Shown here: piece by piece, positions 7,484 to 13,879 of the stretch
Layout of the letters: the number at the start of each line of letters is the position of its first letter
How positions within the stretch are numbered: position 1 is the stretch's first letter
Assembly: GCA_023263825.1 (NCBI GenBank)
Contig: JALQUJ010000127.1
Span: 1-17,946 of the forward strand
Length of the DNA: 17,946 bases
Source: Porticoccus sp.
Lineage (GTDB): Bacteria > Pseudomonadota > Gammaproteobacteria > Pseudomonadales > Porticoccaceae
Direction of reading: 5' to 3'
Program-made: the position numbers and the translations under genes
The notes under the pieces: generated by a model
Seen by the model: only the letters and a program-made list of their open reading frames with translations
Databases searched by the model: none
Told to the model about the DNA's origin: nothing

Positions 7484-7600
7484 ATCGTTACTATATATAA
7501 ACATAACTATAAACTTATCTATATACATATATATAGGTATATATAAATTACTTAGAAAAGACAAAAAGTAGTTTTAAGTAAAAAAATCAATTTTAAGTCG
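7484..7600. other. AT-rich DNA-unwinding element candidate
   Basis: Between 7491 and 7550, 52 of 60 bases are A or T, in runs of alternating TATATA. The AT-rich stretch continues with A- and T-runs to about 7597. Its position directly beside the DnaA boxes, on the mnmG side, is right for the site of initial strand opening. Confidence 0.7.
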
Positions 7601-7608
7601 CTTTGCTT

Positions 7609-7622
7609 TATAATAGCGCCCC
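7609..7622 (+). promoter_or_regulatory. mnmG promoter -10 element with GC-rich discriminator
   Basis: TATAAT at 7609-7614 is a perfect -10 hexamer, followed by AGCGCCCC (7615-7622). The start of transcription would be near 7621, about 29 bases before the mnmG ATG. No good -35 is visible at 16-18 bp spacing, so the promoter may be weak or activator-dependent. In E. coli, transcription of this gene next to oriC influences initiation, and the GC-rich discriminator would fit growth-rate control. Confidence 0.6.
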
Positions 7623-7649
7623 TTTTGATCAGAAAAGCAACCATAAAAT

Positions 7650-9545
7650 ATGCATTACCCAGATAATTTCGATGTCATTGTTATTGGTGGTGGGCACGCA
7701 GGTACAGAAGCTTGCTTGGCTGCTGCTCGTATGGGCTGCAAAACGTTGCTTTTAAGCCATAACATAGAAACACTCGGTCAAATGTCATGTAACCCCGCAA
7801 TTGGCGGGATTGGTAAAAGTCACTTGGTAAAAGAGATTGATGCTCTAGGCGGAGCAATGGCCCATGGTGCTGATCGTAGTGGTATTCAATTTAGGGTGCT
7901 CAATTCCCGTAAAGGGCCAGCGGTAAGGGCAACCCGCGTTCAGGCCGACCGTGTTCTCTACAAAGCTGCCATAAGAACGATTTTGGAAAATCAGCCTAAT
8001 CTTTCCATTTTCCAACAAGCCGTTGATGACCTCATTATGGAAGGAAATAGGGTTGTTGGTGTTGTGACCCAAATGGGGTTGCGCTTTACGGGAAAGACTG
8101 TGGTATTAACGGCAGGTACCTTTCTCGGTGGAAAAATCCATATTGGTTTAGAGAATCACTCCGGTGGCCGTGCTGGAGATCCACCCTCCATTGGTTTGGC
8201 TAATCGATTAAGGGAGCTACCCTTGAGGGTGGATCGCTTAAAAACCGGTACACCACCACGTATTGATGCACGCAGTGTCAATTTTGATGGCTTGCAACCC
8301 CAGTGGGGAGATAAGCCAGAACCAGTGATGTCATTTTTAGGCAATGTTGCAGAACATCCTGAGCAAACCTGTTGTTATATCACCCATACCAATGAGCGCA
8401 CCCATGACATCATTCGCGGTGGTATGGATCGCTCCCCTATGTATACCGGTGTCATTGAAGGGGTGGGACCAAGGTATTGTCCTTCTATTGAAGACAAAGT
8501 GGTCAGGTTTGCTGACAAGGACAGCCATCAAATTTTTATTGAGCCTGAAGGATTAACCACCCACGAGCTTTACCCCAATGGCATCTCAACCAGTTTGCCT
8601 TTTGATGTTCAGATGGAATTAGTGCGTTCTATCAACGGTTTTGAAAATGCCCATATCACTCGTCCGGGTTATGCCATTGAATATGATTTCTTTAATCCTC
8701 AGGATTTGAAATATTCACTGGAAACCAAACCTGTTGAAGGTATGTTTTTTGCTGGACAAATTAACGGAACCACTGGTTATGAAGAAGCCGGTGCCCAGGG
8801 TTTACTGGCAGGTACCAACGCGGCACTAAAATCCCAAGACAAAGAAGCCTGGTGCCCACGACGGGATGAAGCCTATATAGGCGTCTTGGTAGATGACCTG
8901 ATTACTATGGGCACCATAGAGCCCTACCGCATGTTTACCAGTAGAGCAGAATATCGTCTGTTGTTGAGGCAGGATAATGCAGACCTTCGCTTGACTGAAA
9001 AGGGTAGAGAGCTGGGCTTGGTTGATGATATTCGGTGGGCAGCATTTTGTGAAAAACGTGAAGCCATAGAACAAGAACAGCAGCGCTTAAAAACAACCTG
9101 GGTTCAACCTGGTTCCGTTGAAGCAGAACAGATTGGAGTGAAAACAGGTTCTGTTCCCAGTCGGGAGTACAATTTGTTTGATTTATTAAAGCGTCCAGAG
9201 CTTGGTTATAAGGATATCGTGGACATCACAGCGTTAAAGAAAACAGATGCTGCTGCTGACGATGTCGCTGAGCAGGTAGAGATCGACGCCAAGTACTCAG
9301 GCTACATTGATCGCCAGCAGGAAGAAATTGATAAACTTCGTCGCCAGGAAAATACAGTCATCCCTGAAAACTTTGACTATCGGGTAGTCAAAGGCCTTTC
9401 AAACGAAGTGAAGCAAAAATTAACAGATGTCAGGCCAGAAACCCTGGCGCGAGCAGCTCGCATACCTGGTGTCACGCCTGCGGCTGTATCGTTGTTGTTG
9501 ATTTACCTAAAGAAAAAAACAGCATCGACAAAAAAGATTGCTTGA
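7650..9545 (+). CDS. mnmG: tRNA uridine-5-carboxymethylaminomethyl modification enzyme MnmG (GidA)
   Basis: MnmG is the FAD-dependent partner of MnmE in modification of tRNA wobble U34. The 631 residues match the family (E. coli 629). The FAD-binding start is VIGGGHAGTEA (11-21), followed by SCNPAIGGIGK (46-56) and LNSRKGPAVRATRVQADR (84-101). VGPRYCPSIEDK (272-283) places the conserved catalytic-region cysteine at 277. TGYEEAGAQGLLAGTNAA (375-392) is the C-terminal FAD-binding block. It is the first gene to the right of the proposed origin and heads a likely mnmG-rsmG-parA-parB series. Its partner gene mnmE is about 3.4 kb to the left on the other strand. Confidence 0.98.
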   Translation: MHYPDNFDVIVIGGGHAGTEACLAAARMGCKTLLLSHNIETLGQMSCNPAIGGIGKSHLVKEIDALGGAMAHGADRSGIQFRVLNSRKGPAVRATRVQADRVLYKAAIRTILENQPNLSIFQQAVDDLIMEGNRVVGVVTQMGLRFTGKTVVLTAGTFLGGKIHIGLENHSGGRAGDPPSIGLANRLRELPLRVDRLKTGTPPRIDARSVNFDGLQPQWGDKPEPVMSFLGNVAEHPEQTCCYITHTNERTHDIIRGGMDRSPMYTGVIEGVGPRYCPSIEDKVVRFADKDSHQIFIEPEGLTTHELYPNGISTSLPFDVQMELVRSINGFENAHITRPGYAIEYDFFNPQDLKYSLETKPVEGMFFAGQINGTTGYEEAGAQGLLAGTNAALKSQDKEAWCPRRDEAYIGVLVDDLITMGTIEPYRMFTSRAEYRLLLRQDNADLRLTEKGRELGLVDDIRWAAFCEKREAIEQEQQRLKTTWVQPGSVEAEQIGVKTGSVPSREYNLFDLLKRPELGYKDIVDITALKKTDAAADDVAEQVEIDAKYSGYIDRQQEEIDKLRRQENTVIPENFDYRVVKGLSNEVKQKLTDVRPETLARAARIPGVTPAAVSLLLIYLKKKTASTKKIA

Positions 9546-9560
9546 GGCTTTGCCAGATTA

Positions 9561-9588
9561 AAAGCTCTTTTTTATATAAAGAGCCTTT
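9561..9588 (+). repeat. Hairpin in the mnmG-rsmG spacer
   Basis: GCTCTTT (9564-9570) pairs perfectly with AAAGAGC (9578-9584) across a 7-base loop. AAA and TTT outside extend the stem past one bulged C. Only CTTT follows, so it is at best a weak terminator. It may act as an attenuator or stabilise the upstream message. Confidence 0.45.
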
Positions 9589-9602
9589 CACAGATAAATA
9601 AT

Positions 9603-10235
9603 ATGATAGATAAACTGGAAAACCTCTTAAGGTCTGGGGCAGAAGCTCAATCCATAAACCTTACGGATGAGCAAATAACACTTCTGTTGAATTACCTGCA
9701 ATTACTACACAAATGGAACAAGGCCTATAACCTCACAGCAATTCGAAACCCTGAGCAAATGTTACCCCTACATTTGCTTGATAGCCTGAGCATTATTCCT
9801 TTTGTCCAAGGAGAAGATATTTTGGATGTGGGGACTGGCCCAGGCTTGCCAGGCATTCCTTTAGCCATTTTTTATCCAGAACGTAAATTTACTCTGATGG
9901 ATAGCAATGGTAAAAAGACTCGCTTTTTATTTCAGGTAAAAAATGAGTTGGGTTTGAATAACGTGGCAGAAATTCAAAGTAGGGTGGAAGCTTATCAACC
10001 TGAACAATCGTTTGATGCTATTACCAGCAGGGCGTTTACCAGCCTTTCGGATATGGTTGAAAAGACATCACACCTACTTAAAAAAAATGGCCGATTTTAT
10101 GCAATGAAAGGGCAATATCCCCATCAAGAGTTGAGAGAGTTGCCAAAACACTATAATGTCGTTGCTTCGCACTCATTGCAGGTGCCAAGTGTCAATGGAG
10201 AGCGGCATCTTATCGAAATAGCATTATCTCATTAG
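9603..10235 (+). CDS. rsmG: 16S rRNA (guanine-N7) methyltransferase RsmG (GidB)
   Basis: RsmG methylates N7 of G527 in 16S rRNA using S-adenosylmethionine; loss of it gives low-level streptomycin resistance in several bacteria. The 210 residues match the family (E. coli 207). The SAM-binding motif DVGTGPGLPGIPLAI lies at 75-89, with the following acidic residue at Asp100 (LMDSNGKKTRFL), TSRAF at 141-145 and MKGQYP at 168-173. It starts with ATG 57 bp after mnmG, with a hairpin between, and is followed by parA. The mnmG-rsmG-parAB order is conserved in many bacteria. Confidence 0.98.
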   Translation: MIDKLENLLRSGAEAQSINLTDEQITLLLNYLQLLHKWNKAYNLTAIRNPEQMLPLHLLDSLSIIPFVQGEDILDVGTGPGLPGIPLAIFYPERKFTLMDSNGKKTRFLFQVKNELGLNNVAEIQSRVEAYQPEQSFDAITSRAFTSLSDMVEKTSHLLKKNGRFYAMKGQYPHQELRELPKHYNVVASHSLQVPSVNGERHLIEIALSH

Positions 10236-10241
10236 AGTGCT

Positions 10242-10275
10242 ATCGAACGAGAGTAATCGAAAAACAACGATCGAA
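10242..10275 (+). repeat. Three ATCGAA direct repeats at exact 14-bp spacing upstream of parA
   Basis: ATCGAA occurs at 10242-10247, 10256-10261 and 10270-10275, each start exactly 14 bp after the previous one. A fourth copy at 10212-10217, in the last codons of rsmG, lies 30 bp upstream. The triplet lies 88-120 bp before the parA start, a plausible operator position. The bases between copies are not conserved, so chance is possible. Confidence 0.4.
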
Positions 10276-10362
10276 TTGAATAGCCACCCAGGATAGAAAA
10301 ACACCTTTGTTTCGAAATAAGTTTCAGAGGGCTGTTTTTGGAGGGCGATAGAGGAATTCACT

Positions 10363-11199
10363 TTGACTAAGATCTTTACTGTTGCCAACCAAAAGGGCGG
10401 CGTGGGGAAAACCACCACCAGTATTAATTTGGCAGCATCGTTAGCCACCTATGGAAAGCGTATCCTGTTGGTTGATACGGACCCCCAGGGTAATGCGACC
10501 ATGGGAAGCGGTATTAATAAGTCCGGTCTTAAAATAACGGTATTAGATGTACTGACCGGCGAAGTAAATACTGAGCAGGCGATACAGCGTAGTGACTCGG
10601 GAAATTATGATTTGTTGCCAGCCAATGGTGACCTGACAGCTGCTGAAGTAGGCCTGCTCAAAGTGAAAAGCAAAGAGAGCCGGCTTAGGCATGCGCTGAC
10701 ACGGGTCAAGGATAATTATGATTACATTATTATTGATTGCCCCCCCTCGTTAAGCATGTTAACCATTAATTCGTTGGTGTCCTGTGATGGTGTCATTGTG
10801 CCAATGCAATGTGAGTACTATGCTTTGGAAGGGTTATCCGCCCTATTGGATACCATTAGCAAAATAGGTCAGTTTCTCAATCCAAAATTACAGTTGGAAG
10901 GAATACTTCGTACTATGTATGACCCTCGTAATAGTCTTACTAATGAGGTGACGGCTCAATTGAGAGAACATTTTGGTGACAAGGTTTACCGCATTGCCAT
11001 TCCTCGTAATGTGAGATTGGCGGAAGCGCCAAGTTATGGTCAGCCCGCCCTTGCCTATGATAAAAACTCTAAAGGTTCTCTTGCCTATTTGGGGTTAGCG
11101 GGGGAAATTATTCGTCGCGCTAAGCCCGTGGTAAAGCAGCCTTCTAAGCAATCTGGTCATTCAGGGCAACCTGTGCAACCGGTACAAAAAGCAGGTTAG
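10363..11199 (+). CDS. parA: Chromosome-partitioning ATPase ParA (Soj family)
   Basis: ParA is a deviant-Walker ATPase that binds DNA non-specifically when ATP-bound and moves ParB-parS complexes, so separating newly copied origins. The 278 residues show Walker A KGGVGKTTT at 11-19, Walker A' LLVDTDPQGN at 35-44 and the Walker B region IIIDCPPSL at 122-130. The tail after about 255 is rich in Gln, Pro and Lys and looks flexible. The start is TTG (10363-10365): the frame back to the stop at 10318 holds no ATG or GTG, and protein homology begins right there (MTKIFTVANQKGG). GAGG lies eight bases upstream. The gene follows rsmG by 127 bp and precedes parB by three bases. Confidence 0.96.
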   Translation: MTKIFTVANQKGGVGKTTTSINLAASLATYGKRILLVDTDPQGNATMGSGINKSGLKITVLDVLTGEVNTEQAIQRSDSGNYDLLPANGDLTAAEVGLLKVKSKESRLRHALTRVKDNYDYIIIDCPPSLSMLTINSLVSCDGVIVPMQCEYYALEGLSALLDTISKIGQFLNPKLQLEGILRTMYDPRNSLTNEVTAQLREHFGDKVYRIAIPRNVRLAEAPSYGQPALAYDKNSKGSLAYLGLAGEIIRRAKPVVKQPSKQSGHSGQPVQPVQKAG

Positions 11200-11202
11200 G
11201 TT

Positions 11203-12072
11203 ATGGTGAAGAGAAAAGGTTTAGGCCGAGGGCTCGATGCTTTGCTTGGCGCGGGTGAAGAAGACTCAGAAGAAGAAATAGTCCCTATATCTGAAGGCAC
11301 CTTAAAAGAACTTCCCGTGGAGTTTATGAGGCGAGGTAAGTACCAACCTCGTCGAGATATGCACCCTGAAGCATTAGAAGATTTAGCCAGCTCTATTCGT
11401 GCACAAGGCGTCATGCAACCTATAGTTGTTCGGCCCACAGGTGTTGATAGTTATGAAATTATCGCTGGTGAGCGCCGTTGGCGTGCAACCCAGCAGGCTG
11501 GTTTGGAAACGATACCGGCCATTATTAAAGATGTACCCGATGAATCAGCCATTGCCATGGCGCTGATTGAGAATATTCAACGGGAAGATCTGAATGCCAT
11601 AGAAGAAGCCCAGGCATTAATACGGCTTCAGCAAGAATTTGAACTCACCCAACAGCAGGTAGCCGATGCTGTGGGGAAGTCTCGAACTACGATCACTAAT
11701 TTAATGCGCCTAATGACACTAGAGCAGGAGGTTCAAACCCTGCTAGAACATGGTGATCTGGAGATGGGCCATGCCAGAGCACTACTTGGGTTAGAGGGAT
11801 CAAAGCAACTTGAAGCAGCGCGAACTACCGTTGCAAAAGGAATGACGGTTAGGCAGACAGAAGCATTGGTTCGTCGCCTATTGCAACAGCAAACAGCAGA
11901 CCCGGTTAAAGAACATCGTGTTGATCCAGATATTAAGCGCTTACAAGATAAGCTATCTGATCAAGTCGGTGCACCAGTATCAATTCAACACAATGCTAAG
12001 GGTAAGGGTCGATTGATTCTTAAATACAACAGTCTTGATGAACTTGAAGGTATTCTGGACCACATCAAGTAA
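11203..12072 (+). CDS. parB: Chromosome-partitioning protein ParB (Spo0J family)
   Basis: ParB binds parS sites near the origin, spreads as a CTP-dependent clamp and stimulates the ATPase of ParA. The 289 residues have the expected layout. The N-terminal ParA-contact motif is KGLGRGLDALLG (5-16). The ParB/CTPase domain has YQPRR at 47-51, GERRWRA at 89-95 and ENIQREDLN at 123-131. The helix-turn-helix is at about 149-170 (TQQQVADAVGKSRTTITNLMRL). A C-terminal dimerisation domain follows. The ATG follows the parA stop after three bases with TTAGG just before it, so the two are co-transcribed and probably coupled. No canonical parS site was found in the window. Confidence 0.98.
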   Translation: MVKRKGLGRGLDALLGAGEEDSEEEIVPISEGTLKELPVEFMRRGKYQPRRDMHPEALEDLASSIRAQGVMQPIVVRPTGVDSYEIIAGERRWRATQQAGLETIPAIIKDVPDESAIAMALIENIQREDLNAIEEAQALIRLQQEFELTQQQVADAVGKSRTTITNLMRLMTLEQEVQTLLEHGDLEMGHARALLGLEGSKQLEAARTTVAKGMTVRQTEALVRRLLQQQTADPVKEHRVDPDIKRLQDKLSDQVGAPVSIQHNAKGKGRLILKYNSLDELEGILDHIK

Positions 12073-12091
12073 TAATTGATTATCGACACAC

Positions 12092-12104
12092 TATAACTGT
12101 TATA
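12092..12104. repeat. Palindrome downstream of parB
   Basis: TATAAC-T-GTTATA is a perfect palindrome about 20 bp past the parB stop and 58 bp upstream of the atp -35. It is too AT-rich and lacks a U-tract for a terminator. It could be an operator for the atp promoter, or chance. Confidence 0.25.
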
Positions 12105-12161
12105 AATTATCAGTATTTTCCAATTTCTTTCCTGAATGCTGCTGCGCTAACTAAAGATTTG

Positions 12162-12190
12162 TTGAATCTAACGTTGGGACTACCTATAAT
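12162..12190 (+). promoter_or_regulatory. Sigma-70 promoter of the atp operon
   Basis: TTGAAT (12162-12167) and TATAAT (12185-12190) are separated by exactly 17 bp, close to the consensus promoter. The sequence after the -10 is GC-rich (TGCCGCCCG), pointing to growth-rate or stringent control. Transcription should start near 12197, about 58 bases before atpI. Confidence 0.85.
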
Positions 12191-12198
12191 TGCCGCCC

Positions 12199-12229
12199 GT
12201 TTGAGCTAGTGCTTGTTGCTGGCTTAAAC
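12199..12229 (+). promoter_or_regulatory. Stem-loop at the 5' end of the predicted atp transcript
   Basis: GTTTGAGC (12199-12206) pairs with GCTTAAAC (12222-12229), with one G-U pair. TAG/CTG inside extends the stem to 11 pairs with a 9-base loop. It begins within about two bases of the predicted transcription start. A stem-loop at the very 5' end can protect an mRNA from decay, as known for ompA. The role here is inferred. Confidence 0.5.
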
Positions 12230-12254
12230 AAATTGTGCGGAAATGGTGTAGCCA

Positions 12255-12638
12255 ATGAAAGCTACCATAGTGGCTCCGCCGGTAGGACGAATAGCATTGG
12301 TACAACTGGCGGTATTAGTTGTAGCAACAATTGGAGTATTACCGGTAGATGTGACCACAGCCTACTCCATGCTGATTGGCGGAGTGATACAAATAGGCCC
12401 ACAGGCTTATTTCACACGATTAGCTTTTCGGTATAGAGGTGCTAGACAGGCTCCAAATATACTTCGCGCCATACAAAAGGGGGAAGCGGGCAAGTTATTG
12501 CTCACAGCGGTATCATTTGCGCTGGCTTTTAGTTTTATTAGCCCACTGCATATACCCGGTTTGTTTCTCAGTTATGGCGCTATGATTATTGTGCAGTGGT
12601 TTTGTGCCGCAAGGATACTTAACCACCGAAAAATTTGA
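12255..12638 (+). CDS. atpI: ATP synthase protein I (AtpI)
   Basis: AtpI is a small membrane protein encoded at the head of many atp operons. It is not part of the finished enzyme and is thought to help assembly of the c-ring. The 127 residues show four hydrophobic segments, at about 13-30, 36-53, 80-96 and 101-119, and match the family in length. The ATG at 12255 is the first good start; upstream in this frame a TAG lies two codons away (12249-12251). The ribosome-binding site is weak, in keeping with low expression. It lies 182 bp after parB and 24 bp before atpB. Confidence 0.93.
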   Translation: MKATIVAPPVGRIALVQLAVLVVATIGVLPVDVTTAYSMLIGGVIQIGPQAYFTRLAFRYRGARQAPNILRAIQKGEAGKLLLTAVSFALAFSFISPLHIPGLFLSYGAMIIVQWFCAARILNHRKI

Positions 12639-12662
12639 CCTTGCTGGTTTGAGAGAAAAAGA

Positions 12663-13526
12663 ATGGCAGGCGACACCCAACAAACGGGAACAGAGTACAT
12701 ACAACACCATTTGACCAACCTCACGTTTGGTCAACATCCGGATCATGGATGGAGCTTTGCTCATAATGCCCAAGAAGCGGCAGAAATGGGTTTCATGGCT
12801 GTCAATGTTGATAGTTTAGGTTGGTCTATTGGGCTTGGGCTGGTTTTTGCGTTCTTGTTCCGCTGGGCTGCTATGCGTGCGACAACCGGTATACCTACAG
12901 GTTGGCAAAATTTTGCAGAAATGATGATCGAGTTCGTTGATGGAACCGTCAAAGACAGCTTCCATGGTCGCAACCCTTGGATCGCACCGATGGCTCTGAC
13001 CATTTTTGTCTGGGTCTTCTTGATGAACCTGATGGACTTGATACCAGTGGATATTATTCCCTGGTTGATGTCGTTGGGAGGTGTCCACTTCCAGAAAATA
13101 GTTCCTTCTACCGACCCCAATATTACCTTGGGTATGGCGCTGGCCGTGTTCGGTATGATTCTTTATTACAGTATCAAAGTTAAAGGCATTGGTGGTTTTG
13201 TTGGTGAGCTGACATTACAACCATTTGGTGCAAAAAACCCAATTGTCCAAGCAATCTTTGTTCCTATCAATCTGGCGCTAGAGCTGGTTGGCCTGTTGGC
13301 TAAACCATTTTCTCTTGGTTTGCGGTTGTTCGGTAATATGTATGCGGGCGAAATGATCTTTATTCTGATCGCCATGATGTACAGTGCAGGTTGGATTCTT
13401 GGTACCTTTGGTGGAGCGTTACAGCTTGGCTGGGCAATCTTCCATATTCTGATTATTACTTTGCAAGCCTTTATCTTTATGGTTTTGACCATCGTGTACC
13501 TCAGTATGGCGCACGAAGATCACTAG
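12663..13526 (+). CDS. atpB: F1Fo ATP synthase subunit a
   Basis: Subunit a is the membrane stator that provides the two half-channels for protons beside the c-ring. The 287 residues form a multi-span protein. The essential arginine is Arg221 in SLGLRLFGNMYAGE (217-230), equivalent to E. coli Arg210. The conserved FVPINLALELVGLLAKPFS block precedes it, and the last membrane helix carries the conserved Gln (LQAFIFMVLTIVYLS). The protein is a little longer than in E. coli (271) because of the N-terminal part. GAGAG precedes the ATG. It is followed by a 64-bp AT-rich gap before atpE. Confidence 0.98.
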   Translation: MAGDTQQTGTEYIQHHLTNLTFGQHPDHGWSFAHNAQEAAEMGFMAVNVDSLGWSIGLGLVFAFLFRWAAMRATTGIPTGWQNFAEMMIEFVDGTVKDSFHGRNPWIAPMALTIFVWVFLMNLMDLIPVDIIPWLMSLGGVHFQKIVPSTDPNITLGMALAVFGMILYYSIKVKGIGGFVGELTLQPFGAKNPIVQAIFVPINLALELVGLLAKPFSLGLRLFGNMYAGEMIFILIAMMYSAGWILGTFGGALQLGWAIFHILIITLQAFIFMVLTIVYLSMAHEDH

Positions 13527-13590
13527 ATAATAATTTTTAATTTAGTACTTTTTAACTTTATAACTTACTCATAAGTATTAGGAGAAGAAA
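13527..13590 (+). promoter_or_regulatory. AT-rich translation-initiation region of atpE
   Basis: The 64-bp spacer is made almost wholly of A and T (for example TTTTTAACTTTATAA) and ends in TTAGGAGAAGAAA just before the atpE ATG. The Shine-Dalgarno core AGGAG is near perfect. In E. coli a U-rich sequence at the same place boosts translation of subunit c, which is needed in about ten copies per enzyme. The same role is inferred here. Confidence 0.55.
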
Positions 13591-13830
13591 ATGGAACTTA
13601 TCATGATCGCAGCTGCAATTATGGTTGGGTTTGGTGCACTTGGTGCTGCCGTTGGTATGGGCCTGTTGGGCGGTAAATTGCTGGAAGGTACAGCACGTCA
13701 ACCAGAACTGGGGCCAATGCTGCAAGGTAAAATGTTCCTGCTAGCTGGTCTGATCGATGCGATCCCAATGATCGGTGTTGGTATCGGTATGTATCTGATC
13801 TTTGCTGTTGCCCCAGGTGTTGCAGCTTAA
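13591..13830 (+). CDS. atpE: F1Fo ATP synthase subunit c
   Basis: Subunit c forms the rotating membrane ring that carries protons. The 79 residues make the classical hairpin of two helices. Helix 1 is glycine-rich (AALGAAVGMG type), the cytoplasmic loop is ARQPEL (35-40), and helix 2 carries the ion-binding carboxylate Asp56 in LAGLIDAIPMIGVGIG, equivalent to E. coli Asp61. The pocket lacks the Gln and Glu-Ser/Thr pattern of sodium-binding rings, so a proton-driven enzyme is inferred. It has the best ribosome-binding site in the operon, preceded by an AT-rich region that should raise its output. Confidence 0.98.
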   Translation: MELIMIAAAIMVGFGALGAAVGMGLLGGKLLEGTARQPELGPMLQGKMFLLAGLIDAIPMIGVGIGMYLIFAVAPGVAA

Positions 13831-13879
13831 GTTTGACATCCCGATTCTTAAACATTAACTCCAAGAACGAGGTGTTGGC

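Larger units (their letters stand above)
7223..7600. other. oriC: Proposed chromosomal replication origin (oriC)
   Basis: The 564-bp gap 7086-7649 between divergent rpmH and mnmG holds no gene. It contains a DnaA-box cluster (7223-7378) followed by a very AT-rich stretch (about 7484-7600), the module order of a bacterial origin: boxes, then unwinding element. It is the only place in the window where the coding strand changes, so forks leaving it would run with transcription of all genes on both sides. The position next to mnmG (gidA) also matches E. coli oriC. The exact edges are my estimate. Confidence 0.85.

Noticed and set aside
7216..7564. Two short minus-strand open frames in the rpmH-mnmG gap
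   Set aside because: They run through the DnaA boxes and AT-rich element, overlap each other, and show low-complexity or origin-derived sequence with no family resemblance.
12209..12436. 75-codon plus-strand open frame overlapping atpI
   Set aside because: It is out of frame with atpI, which has the clear four-helix AtpI protein, and its product is low-complexity Gly/Ser-rich sequence.
12761..13120. 119-codon open frame antisense to atpB
   Set aside because: It overlaps the conserved atpB gene on the opposite strand and resembles no known protein.
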